From contig JASAOC010002114.1 in NCBI GenBank assembly GCA_030849835.1, positions 1 to 64,000 on the forward strand: a stretch of DNA of 64,000 nucleotides, in the 5' to 3' direction. The translations under genes were made by a program, and so were the position numbers. This stretch comes from Herpetomonas samuelpessoai (Eukaryota; Euglenozoa; Kinetoplastea; Trypanosomatida; Trypanosomatidae). Under the pieces are notes generated by a model. It made no database searches, was not told the origin of the DNA, and saw nothing but the letters and a program-made list of their open reading frames with translations. Positions 51,962 to 60,132 of the stretch are shown in pieces. The stretch's first letter is position 1. Every line of letters begins with the position of its first letter.

Positions 51962-53614
51962 CTACATGAAAGAAGCTACGCGTGCGCCGATCGCAGCCCC
52001 AAGTACCGCGCTGCTGGCGATGGTTGGCGACGGGACAACGCTGGCGTCCGCAACCGTCACGCCCTCCACCCCTCGCACCCGCAGCGCGCCATCCACGACG
52101 CTGCCCATGGCGCAGGTGCCATACAAATCGTCCGCGCCCTGCGCGTATTGCGCCAGAAACGCAGCCGTCTCGCGTTGCGTGCCCAGTCCCCTCTCCGGGT
52201 GCGCCAGCCGCATGTTGAACCGCCAGAACGGACTCACGTGATTCTCCTTGTCGTCGCGGTGGTAGACGGAGCGCAATGTCGACTCGTGGGACAGCAGCAG
52301 GCCAGCCCACTGAACGCCCTCGTCCATGCTCACCACGTCCTGCTTCTCTGAGAGAAGGCCGCTTCGAACGAGAAGCTGCTGTCGTGTGGCATCCCAGCAG
52401 ACCTCGCCGCGGCTGGCAGGGCGGTGGTGTGTCAGGCGCAGCGTAACCCCATCCATGGGGCGAAGTGTCCGGCGCCACCCGTGCCAGCCCACCTGTGCGC
52501 TGCGGTAGAACACGAGGGAGAGGTCCGGCACAGGCTGGCCAGGGGCCGAGCGCACGTACGCCACGGCCTCTGCTAGCGTGGCGAAGATGCCGGTGCGCTC
52601 CTCCTGGTACTCGCGCCACTGGCGGCACAGGTAGGGGACGTTGCGAAGGCTGAAGGACTTGCTCACGCTCTCGCCCATGTTGGCCTGGCCTGCAAAGACA
52701 AGATCGGCCGTGCAGCCCTGGATGAGGTTCTGGCCCACAGACGGAAGGTCCGCAACGGACCCATTTTTGCCCACGCCGCTGCGCTGCAGAAGCGCAGGGG
52801 ACTCGAGGACACCAAGGCAGACCACAACGTTGCCGCACTCAAGGCGTGTGGCCTCCCCAGCGCCGCCCTTGGCCGCTGCCGCCGCGCGCACGAGGACGCC
52901 AACGGCCTGCCGGCCCTCAAACACAATCTGATCCGCCACCGTGTCGCTCAGGACGGCAAGGTTGGGGGTACGGTGCTGCTCCTGTTCGACGAGGGCGTCG
53001 AACACGTCGACGCGACGGCCGCGGTGGATGTGCGACTGAAAGCACGAGAAGCCATCCGCGCTTCCGTCGTTGAGGTCTGGTACGGCCTGAACGCCAGCCG
53101 CCTCACAGGCCTCGAAGAAGCGCACATTGAGCATGGCGTCATTGTTGCTCCGAGCCGCGTCGGTGACGGGCAAGAGGCCTCCGTCGCCATGAAGCGGCAC
53201 CTGCTCCCCACGGCTGTTCGCCTCGAGCGAAGTAAAGACGGGCAGCATCTTCTCCCAGGTCCATTCCGGCTGCTGCCAAGCCGCCAAGTCAGCTGCCGTT
53301 CCCCGGACGTAGCGCATGTCGTTGCACAGTGTGCTACCTCCGAGGCCGCGGCCACGCACGTACGACACGCAGCGTCCCCCTAAGTTGTCCTCTGGTAGAC
53401 CCTGCACGTGGCGCAGAAACGGTTGCGCCTTGGCCATCGTTGCCAGGAACGGCTGCAGCGCGGGTACCCCCATGGAGGGAGCGGTGTGGCGGCGGCTGCC
53501 CTGCTCCACTAGCGCAATCGAGGCGTTAGGGTGGCTCACGGCCAGCGACCGCGCGGCTGCGCAGCCCGCCGCGCCCGCACCGAGCACAATAAAATCGTAG
53601 GTGGTTCGCTTCAT
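51962..53614 (-). CDS. GMC-family FAD oxidoreductase with altered active site
   Basis: A 550-residue glucose-methanol-choline oxidoreductase. The FAD-binding Rossmann motif is complete (YDFIVLGAGAAGCAAAR, glycines 12-17, Glu at EQGSR), as are the GMC blocks RGRGLGGSTLCNDMRYVRG and VVVCLGVLESPALLQRSGVG, and the C-terminal VADASVVPSP. Family members oxidise alcohols. The C-terminal catalytic block, normally HPxGTC.MG, reads DLYGTCAMG with Asp in the histidine position, and the later His/Asn position (usually in a GN.NAP context) is Ser (IASSAVLG). The enzyme may be inactive in classical alcohol oxidation or use a different chemistry. A leader to 53707 is open, but the ATG at 53614 begins the conserved fold. 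Bacterial-type ancestry is possible but not testable here. Confidence 0.88.
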   Translation of the reverse strand: MKRTTYDFIVLGAGAAGCAAARSLAVSHPNASIALVEQGSRRHTAPSMGVPALQPFLATMAKAQPFLRHVQGLPEDNLGGRCVSYVRGRGLGGSTLCNDMRYVRGTAADLAAWQQPEWTWEKMLPVFTSLEANSRGEQVPLHGDGGLLPVTDAARSNNDAMLNVRFFEACEAAGVQAVPDLNDGSADGFSCFQSHIHRGRRVDVFDALVEQEQHRTPNLAVLSDTVADQIVFEGRQAVGVLVRAAAAAKGGAGEATRLECGNVVVCLGVLESPALLQRSGVGKNGSVADLPSVGQNLIQGCTADLVFAGQANMGESVSKSFSLRNVPYLCRQWREYQEERTGIFATLAEAVAYVRSAPGQPVPDLSLVFYRSAQVGWHGWRRTLRPMDGVTLRLTHHRPASRGEVCWDATRQQLLVRSGLLSEKQDVVSMDEGVQWAGLLLSHESTLRSVYHRDDKENHVSPFWRFNMRLAHPERGLGTQRETAAFLAQYAQGADDLYGTCAMGSVVDGALRVRGVEGVTVADASVVPSPTIASSAVLGAAIGARVASFM

Positions 53615-54133
53615 ACTTGAATCCGCCTCTAGAGGAAACGAAACGAGCCGCGTCAACGGTGCCCTGCTATAACTTCTTTTCGTGTTGTTGTTGTTTGTGT
53701 CTTTCACGGCAGGCAGAGGAAAGGAAAAGATGTGTGACGTTCCTTGTCAGAACACAAAGCTGCACAGCTGTCCGTTGGGTAACGGAAGCATCAGCCCATC
53801 ACTCCGTTTGTTGCTCGTCTCAACTCGTGTCTGTAGTCTGAACATGGAGCCGCAGTCGTTCTGCTGGAAAAAAACTTGGCTTACCGTCTTTCCCAAAATA
53901 AGTTGAAAGCCTTCACGCAAGTTCGTCGACGTGGTGTCGTGGTTCCCGCACGCGCCGCCACGTTTCCACAGCGCATCGCGTCAGCGGCTTGCTAACCATG
54001 ACTCTTGTTGTTCTGTTTGATGTTGATGAGTAAAGCCTGTGAATACAATTAGGATAGCTGGCCATGTGCGAGCCACTCCTATGCAGAGAAACTCGGTTCA
54101 AGGACCAATGGTGTGGGGGTGGTGCTGTGGTCG
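53615..54133. other. Intergenic region
   Basis: No gene found; 5' leader of the GMC gene and 3' UTR of its upstream neighbour. Confidence 0.5.
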
Positions 54134-55057
54134 TTAGGCGGACGAGCTCTTGTCGTCCAAGTTCAGCACGGGAGCAGACGCCTCTGCGCGTTGCTGCGCT
54201 CGCTCCCTGTCCGACTGCAAGACAACCAGACCGTGTGGTTCGTGGTAGCCCGCTGGGTCCTCGCGGAGACCGTGATGGACGGAGCACAGCTGCCCGCCCG
54301 CGTGCTTGCGAATGAGCCGCACCTCCTCTATATCTGTCTCGAGCAGCCTGCACTGCAGCTGCACATTGGCCTCGAAGCGTTTGACGTACTCCTCCGGTGG
54401 CGGTGGCATGCCCGGCTGCGTCGGCACCCTTTGCTTTTTGAGTTCTTCGATTTGGCCCTTGGTGTAGAGGTTCACGTCCTCCAAGCAATCCACACACTTG
54501 AGCCTTGTGAGCGCCTTCTTGTGGCTATTCTGCGCCTGCACAATGCCGAGGCCCAGGCCCTTGATGCCCTGCCGACTCACCACCGTGGTGAAGAGGCACA
54601 CCATGAAGCTGGCAGCGATGCAACCAATCGGGTGGCGACGCATCCAGCCGATCCGCTTACGGCCAACGGACAGCGTCAGGAAGCCAGCGCCAACGCCAAG
54701 GGCCAGTGTGGTGTTCATCGTCATGAAATCGTACCGCCACCGACCGCCCTCCTTCGCACGCACGGCTGAAGAAAGCAGCGCATAACGAAGAACCCCGTAG
54801 CTAGAGGCCATCGGCATCACTTTCTCCTCGTCAATCAGCACGTGGCCGCCGTGCACATCGAGCGGCACCGCCTTGCCGAGATAGCTGCTCATGAGCGGTA
54901 CATTCCAGTACGAGAACTTCTCCGGCCGCAGCCCAACTTGCTCTAAGCTCTCCGCAGCCAGCTGCTTGTACGCGGGGGTGCAGTCCTCGTGGTACAGGGA
55001 GATGTGCGTGGCGAGCTGATGGAACTGAGCCCGGCCGATAAAGTACAGGCTATCCAT
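54134..55057 (-). CDS. Two-TM membrane protein, unknown function
   Basis: A 307-residue protein with no recognised family. Two adjacent hydrophobic helices are visible at about 113-130 (NTTLALGVGAGFLTLSV) and 142-160 (PIGCIAASFMVCLFTTVV), separated by a short basic loop (GRKRIGWMRRH), a hairpin layout frequent in mitochondrial inner-membrane proteins. The 110 residues before are soluble-looking (RAQFHQLATHISLYHEDCTP). After the hairpin there is a CVDCLED motif (two Cys at C-x2-C spacing) and a long charged helix. Location is inference only. The ATG at 55057 is the first start. Confidence 0.75.
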   Translation of the reverse strand: MDSLYFIGRAQFHQLATHISLYHEDCTPAYKQLAAESLEQVGLRPEKFSYWNVPLMSSYLGKAVPLDVHGGHVLIDEEKVMPMASSYGVLRYALLSSAVRAKEGGRWRYDFMTMNTTLALGVGAGFLTLSVGRKRIGWMRRHPIGCIAASFMVCLFTTVVSRQGIKGLGLGIVQAQNSHKKALTRLKCVDCLEDVNLYTKGQIEELKKQRVPTQPGMPPPPEEYVKRFEANVQLQCRLLETDIEEVRLIRKHAGGQLCSVHHGLREDPAGYHEPHGLVVLQSDRERAQQRAEASAPVLNLDDKSSSA

Positions 55058-56114
55058 GTGCTTCTGTGCTTTCGCACCGGTTGTAGGGCTACAGGTAACC
55101 GCGTAGCGCGATGGCAGGGTTGCACGAAAGTGAGTTTATCAAGTGAACTAAAGTCGATTTTCCCAGGCGAGTGAGTGGCCGGGTTCTTGTCAAGTCAGAG
55201 ACCGCTATCTGCGCTGGAGGGGGGATGTGGGTGGTTGACTGAGTATGTAGTGCTTGAAGAAAATAGCGAGGCTCGTTGAGACTCCAAAATAAGCAGCGAA
55301 ATCCCCACGTTTTGTTGTGTTTTTTTTTTTTTTTGCTGTCCTGTGGCGGATGCTTTGAAGACGGTCGGAAGAGGTGCTCGCTTCCAGAAAAACTGCTAGT
55401 CAGTGGTGCAGCCGGAAGGGATGGAGAAAACAAGCCAGGATAGAAGAAACAACATCCCTCATGTAGAAGCAGTCGAAGCGATCGCTGCACATTGCCTGTG
55501 AGACTATATGCTCTTTTCTCAGTCCTCGTCATTGCGTGTCTGCCCTGCGTTGCCTGAGTGCCACGTGCGCCAGAGGCTCGAATAAGTACCCATGAGGGTA
55601 GCTCACATTTGGAGTGCCGTCCTGCTTCACGTGGTACTCTCACACTTCCTCTCTGGGAATTGCTTTTTCTTTTTTTTTCTTTCTTTGGGCATGTTGGATG
55701 TTTTCCTCACCATTCGGCGGCTGAGGAACCTGCACAAGCATTAGCAACGGAACAAAGAGAAGGAGGAAGAAGATGAAATCGGTAGGAACAGTCAATGAGC
55801 AACGAAGCAAAGAAAGAGAGGAGGAAATGTAACAGCATCACCAATAAATCAAATCAGAAACCGGAAATCAGCACGCCTCAATAAAAACAAAAACTAACCG
55901 GAAAAGGGAATACAGACAACCGTTGGGTTGACAGGTACAATCTCCCGCTGGCGCCGCCGTCAGGTCACAAACGCCCGGAACCACGGGCTTTTTTTTTCGA
56001 GATAGAAGAGAAAAATCGCGTCAAGTAACGAGCGTCCTGTCACGAAACTTCTTTTGCAGGAGGAATGACATTGCGCAGCGTGTGCGTGGTAAAGAAAGCC
56101 GTCAAGGATTTGCG
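55058..56114. other. 1-kb intergenic region
   Basis: T runs at about 55319-55334 and 55672-55679 on plus. No gene found. Confidence 0.5.
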
Positions 56115-59100
56115 TTACACCCAAGCAGATGCGCGTGGTGTGGTGGCAGCAGAGCTGTCTGCTGAAGAACGGCCGCCCTCTGAGGCGGTGGACGCAGCGC
56201 TGGGGCCAGCCTGGCCAGCGGGCTTCGGCTTCGGCTCCTTCCCAAGCTTGCTGCACCCCAGGATAAGCAAGTTGAGGAAGTAGCAGAGCAGGATGCCCAC
56301 CACGTAGAGAAACAGCTCAATGGTTTCCCCCGTGGGAATGAGGCGCAAGGCGTCCGTTGCACCACGCACCGTTGGCGTCGGCAGGAACCGTGCCAGGGCA
56401 ACGTCCGCTGGGATTTGCTCCACAATGCCCCAATACGGCTCAATCAGCTGATAATTGATCAGGCGCGGGCCCTCATGGAAGGAGATGTCCCGGTCAAAGG
56501 TCGAGCCCGCGCGCTCGTACACCGAGCGCCAGATGGCGTTGATCGTCTCGTTCGGCGTGGCCATGGCGGGGTAAATTTTGTCGATGCGGGATGTGCGAGA
56601 CCCCATGAAGGTGCCCTGGTCGCGACGGTCAATCAGGAGAACACCCGTCGTGCCCTCGTGCGTGTACTCGCGGATGAAGTCAGGGATCCAGTCCATCGTG
56701 AGGTCAAATACAGCCGCTGCAGCCACGTTGCCCTGCGCATCAAAGCGGAAGGGCAGCACGTAGCTCATGGCGTTATTGGTCTCATCGGTGAGCGTGTCGT
56801 AGCTGTTGTAAGGACGAGTCCAGAAGCCCTCGCGCGTGGTGGCGCCACGAATCTGCTCCTTCACAAAGGCAAAGCGACGGGTGGTGGAGAAAGTCAGGTG
56901 GCGCACGTGCGTCGCAGCGGAGCGGACCGCGCCATCAAAGAGCGTTTCCAGACCGTCGCCGTTTGTGTAGAAGCACGTGTAGGCGGTGTCGTCCCCGCTG
57001 CCGTAGGAGCAGCCGCACGAGCCCCACCGTTCCTCAGGGGTGCCCGCCTCAGATGTCTCCCGCACAGCTGCAGCCCACGTGCGCGCCTGCTGTGGCTCCA
57101 CAGTGCTCGTCCCGTCACTTCCTGCACTGGTGGCTTTGTTGCTGCTGCTGTCGCGGCTGTTTGCGTTGCTGCTTGCACCACTCTGTTTATCGCTGCTCCC
57201 GTGGTTACTACTACCACTACGGGACTGGCTTTGTTTATCACTGCTATCACGACTGTTTGTGTTGCTGCTTGCACCGCTCTGTTTATCACTGCTCCCGTGG
57301 TTACTACTACCACTACGGGACTGGCTTTGTTTATCGCTGCTATCGCGGCTGTTTGTGTTGCTGCTTGCACCACTCTGTTTATCGCTGCTCCCGTGGTTAC
57401 TACCACCACTGTGGGACTGGCTTTGCTTATCACTGCTATCGCGGCTGTTTGTGTTGCTGCTTGCACCACTCTGTTTATCGCTGCTCCCGTGGTTACTACC
57501 ACCACTGTGGGACTGGCTTTGTTTATCACTGCTGTCGCGGCTGTTTGCGTTGCTGCTTGTACCGCTCTGCTTATCACTGCTCCCGTGACTATCACTGCTG
57601 CTGCTAGAGGCAGGCGGTGGCGCAGGCTCATCCTCAAGCTGGTACGCAACGTAGAGGGAATGAATGCGGGAGCCGAACGTTTCCTCAAAGCGTCCGACTG
57701 CCTCCAAGAACACATTGTCTGCCTGCTCCTCTGCGGACTGCTGGCACTCCGTGAAGGCCTGCGACGCGGACGTCGTCACGCGCTCGTACTCGTCGAGCAG
57801 AGAACGAAACGCAGCCTCGACCTCAGCTGCGGAGAGCACCATGGGCGACGCCGCAAGGAGAACCCAGCGATTCATCATCGTGAGAGACTCGTAAATGAGA
57901 CCATCCGCGTAGAATGAGGCGTTGACCATCATGTTATGACGATGTTTGCGATGAATAGGCCGTGTGATTTCGTTCACACGCGCCGACGGCGTCTCCGTGA
58001 CGGAGTGTGGCTCTGGCCAAAAGAGCGCGGGCTCAAAGGTGTCTAGCACAAACTGCCCGCCCTGCTCCCTCATGTACCGGCTGTCCGCCACCACCACCTC
58101 CACGTTTCTGATGCCGACATTGAGCGCCGCCGCCATGTGCTGGACGCTGACATCCACATTAGCAAAGGCTGTTGCGTGCTCATCAAACGCGATGGGGAGC
58201 ATGTAGCCAATGATGCGATACGACGACTCGTAAAAGGGCTCCGTGACCTTAAGGGGTTGGCTCCAGATACCGTCCCGGGCGGCGGCACTGCCAGCGGTGA
58301 CGGCCTCCAGCTCCGTCAGTGCGGTCATGCGGGAGTCGGCGTACTCGTTGGGAATGCGAAAAAGGATGTCGCTGGTGTTGGTGCCGCGAAAGCCCACCGC
58401 CGTGCCGTCGGCGGCGATGTGGAAGCACAACGGGCCCGTGCCGAGATGACTCGCCGCGTCCAGGCACCCGGCCTGGCCCCACTGCGCCTTGCCGGTTGCC
58501 GTTCGCGAGGCAGGGATCTTGTACAGCACGGATGTCTGCTTGTTGGCGGCAAACGACTTTTGCAAGCTGGCCGCAAGCGCGAGGAAGGTGCTGCCCGTGA
58601 TGGTGGCCAAATCGTAGCCGACAATATTGTCGTGGACGTAGGCCCACTGCAGCGTGCGTGCGACGCTTTCAAAGGCTCGCATCTCCGTCGTAAAGGCAAT
58701 CACGCCACTCCGCAGTTCATCGCTGGGCTCCAGACCAGGGTGCGTGTTCAGTGCCGAGTTGACCGATCGCACCACAACCTGTTGAGCGTATTTGAAGAAC
58801 AGGAGAATGACGGCCGTCGTGAGCAAGAAGCCCATCGTCTTGGGATTGCGCACGAGGTACTGAAAGAGACCATTCACGTAGCGTATAAAGCGTGCGCCAC
58901 AGTCCATGGCACCGAGTCGCACCTCCTCGCTGCACTCTTCGTCCTCATAAATGGTATTCTTCATGATGGGGTACACCTCGCCCATCGTGCGAGGTTCTCC
59001 AGGGGCAACGGCGGTGAGGGGCTGGCTCTCGTCGGCACCGCTGCCGCCCTCGCGCTGCCGTGGCTGCGAGCCTTCGTCACCGGCTCCCTCCACCACAATG

Positions 59101-59249
59101 TCGGTCGCACGCGCCTCTCTGGGCCGACCACTGCCGCGTCCCATGTCGTGCATTTCCACCGCCGTCGAGTCGGTCAGGGACACGCTGTCACCACCGCCAG
59201 AACGATGGTTGCTGCTGTTGTCGTGGCTACTGGCGGCCGCCAGTAGCAT
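56115..59249 (-). CDS. Large membrane protein with two Cache-like ectodomains and Ser-rich tandem repeats
   Basis: A 1044-residue protein (numbering here from the ATG at 59249) not assigned to a named family. A 130-residue polar head precedes a first membrane helix (MGFLLTTAVILLFFKYA, about 138-158). The large outside segment has two halves of similar order: RDGIWSQPLKV...YRIIGYMLPIAFDEHATAFANVDVSV, and REGFWTRPYNS...AMSYVLPFRFDAQGNVAAAAVFDLTM. Both resemble Cache/PAS-type ligand-sensing domains (W-x-x-P, later YxLPxxFD, then a small-residue strand). Between them lie 4.5 serine-rich repeats of 32 residues. A second membrane helix (ELFLYVVGILLCYFLNLLILG, about 978-998) is followed by a short Ser/Ala tail with no kinase, cyclase or other output domain. 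A likely N-terminal frameshift is described separately. Confidence 0.75.
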   Translation of the reverse strand: MLLAAASSHDNSSNHRSGGGDSVSLTDSTAVEMHDMGRGSGRPREARATDIVVEGAGDEGSQPRQREGGSGADESQPLTAVAPGEPRTMGEVYPIMKNTIYEDEECSEEVRLGAMDCGARFIRYVNGLFQYLVRNPKTMGFLLTTAVILLFFKYAQQVVVRSVNSALNTHPGLEPSDELRSGVIAFTTEMRAFESVARTLQWAYVHDNIVGYDLATITGSTFLALAASLQKSFAANKQTSVLYKIPASRTATGKAQWGQAGCLDAASHLGTGPLCFHIAADGTAVGFRGTNTSDILFRIPNEYADSRMTALTELEAVTAGSAAARDGIWSQPLKVTEPFYESSYRIIGYMLPIAFDEHATAFANVDVSVQHMAAALNVGIRNVEVVVADSRYMREQGGQFVLDTFEPALFWPEPHSVTETPSARVNEITRPIHRKHRHNMMVNASFYADGLIYESLTMMNRWVLLAASPMVLSAAEVEAAFRSLLDEYERVTTSASQAFTECQQSAEEQADNVFLEAVGRFEETFGSRIHSLYVAYQLEDEPAPPPASSSSSDSHGSSDKQSGTSSNANSRDSSDKQSQSHSGGSNHGSSDKQSGASSNTNSRDSSDKQSQSHSGGSNHGSSDKQSGASSNTNSRDSSDKQSQSRSGSSNHGSSDKQSGASSNTNSRDSSDKQSQSRSGSSNHGSSDKQSGASSNANSRDSSSNKATSAGSDGTSTVEPQQARTWAAAVRETSEAGTPEERWGSCGCSYGSGDDTAYTCFYTNGDGLETLFDGAVRSAATHVRHLTFSTTRRFAFVKEQIRGATTREGFWTRPYNSYDTLTDETNNAMSYVLPFRFDAQGNVAAAAVFDLTMDWIPDFIREYTHEGTTGVLLIDRRDQGTFMGSRTSRIDKIYPAMATPNETINAIWRSVYERAGSTFDRDISFHEGPRLINYQLIEPYWGIVEQIPADVALARFLPTPTVRGATDALRLIPTGETIELFLYVVGILLCYFLNLLILGCSKLGKEPKPKPAGQAGPSAASTASEGGRSSADSSAATTPRASAWV
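57144..57584 (-). repeat. 96-bp tandem repeats, 4.6 copies, inside the Cache-like gene
   Basis: Each 96-bp unit encodes 32 residues beginning GSSDKQSGASSNTNSRDSSD. Four full copies run from 57584 to 57201 and a partial copy to about 57144. The copies differ only by a few substitutions (Thr/Ala, His/Arg, Gly/Ser), and changes are shared by adjacent copies, which points to recent unequal exchange. Confidence 0.9.
59226..59247. repeat. 22-bp perfect palindrome at a reading-frame junction
   Basis: A perfect palindrome centred on GCGGCCGC. It lies immediately after the ATG at 59249 and contains the stop of the upstream 41-codon frame, exactly where the two frames would need joining. Confidence 0.8.
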
Positions 59250-59352
59250 CGTCAAGGTTACTGGGAATGTCAATCACGGTCGCCCCGAAGCCTGGCGGGG
59301 GACGTGGGGCGGAGCCGTCAATGCCAGCGCTGCCGTTGTCGTTGTTGAGCAT
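59227..59352 (-). other. 41-codon frame upstream of the Cache-like gene: lost N-terminus or uORF
   Basis: The first ATG after the predicted splice acceptor (59424-59425) opens a protein-like frame containing GFGATVIDIPSNLDDATGG and stops with TAG at 59229-59227, inside the palindrome. Removing one base in the GC-rich palindrome would fuse it in frame to ASSHDNSSNH of the main protein. Either a sequencing or natural one-base frameshift hides the true N-terminus, or this is an upstream ORF that dampens translation. Confidence 0.5.
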
Positions 59353-59423
59353 GGTGAGACAGGTTTCGATAGGGTAATGCGGGGTTGTATTCTAAGCAGA
59401 TCACCGGGCTGTGACCCTCTCTG

Positions 59424-59425
59424 CT
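59424..59425 (-). promoter_or_regulatory. Predicted spliced-leader acceptor for the Cache-like gene
   Basis: A T run (about 59468-59454, minus strand) is followed by CCTTCTTTAG. AG dinucleotides occur earlier but outside a pyrimidine context. Confidence 0.45.
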
Positions 59426-59983
59426 AAAGAAGGACGCACTTTGCACTCGGAACAAAAAAAAAAAAAAATACACGACGCCAAGAAGATGATTCGTCTTGGA
59501 GGTCGTCAATAGGCCGTGGAAAGAAAAGAGAGCTTGGAAAATAGAAGCAGCAAAAGAAAGCGCTATCCACACGGTACAATGGAGGGTGGATGCTTCCTTT
59601 GTAAAAAGCAAGTCGAGAAGAGAAGGAAGGAGGGCGAATCATTCTGCTGCGTCCAGCGTAAAAACCATTTGCAACTTTGCTGTAAGGGGGGTGGGGGCAT
59701 TCAGTTACGCCTACGACCACGTGAGGGCTGTTTCTCTCGGCTTGCTCAACCCAGCCTCCGTGCGCGCGCTCCCCTACAATTTCCATCTGCATTTCACGGA
59801 GGCAACAGTTCATTCGACCTTGATGTTCGCTTTTCTCTCGGTGCGGCGGCCTTGCCCACGATGGAGTTGAAGAACGCAAGGTGAAATGGGCATGGCAGTC
59901 ATGGAGCCAGACGGAAGCGGTAACAGTTGAAAAGCTTCCGTCCCATGCAAATGCACGCCACATACACGCACGCGGCGTCGCAT

Positions 59984-60040
59984 GAGGAGAAGGAGGAGGA
60001 GGAGAAGGAGGAGAAGGAGGAGAAGGAGGAGAAGGAAGAG
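59984..60040 (+). repeat. GAG/GAA purine microsatellite
   Basis: A nearly perfect run of GAGGAGAAG-type triplets. It lies in the presumed 3' UTR of the CCZ1-like gene, read there as CTC/TTC on the transcript. Confidence 0.85.
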
Positions 60041-60132
60041 AGCGCTCGCACAAGAATAAGCAAAACGGTTCGATAGAAGACGGGAGGAACACGATGAAGT
60101 ACGGGCATCGCTTATCCGGCACGGAGAGGAGC

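Larger units (their letters stand above)
59353..60132. other. Intergenic region with GAG/GAA microsatellite
   Basis: Holds the splice signal of the Cache-like gene and the purine triplet repeat at 59984-60040. A long minus frame here (60143-59424) merely runs through the repeat and is not accepted. Confidence 0.5.

Noticed and set aside
56415-57917. 500-codon plus-strand frame opposite the Cache-like gene
   Set aside because: Runs through the complement of the Ser-rich repeats, giving repetitive Val/Ala/Thr text without motifs.
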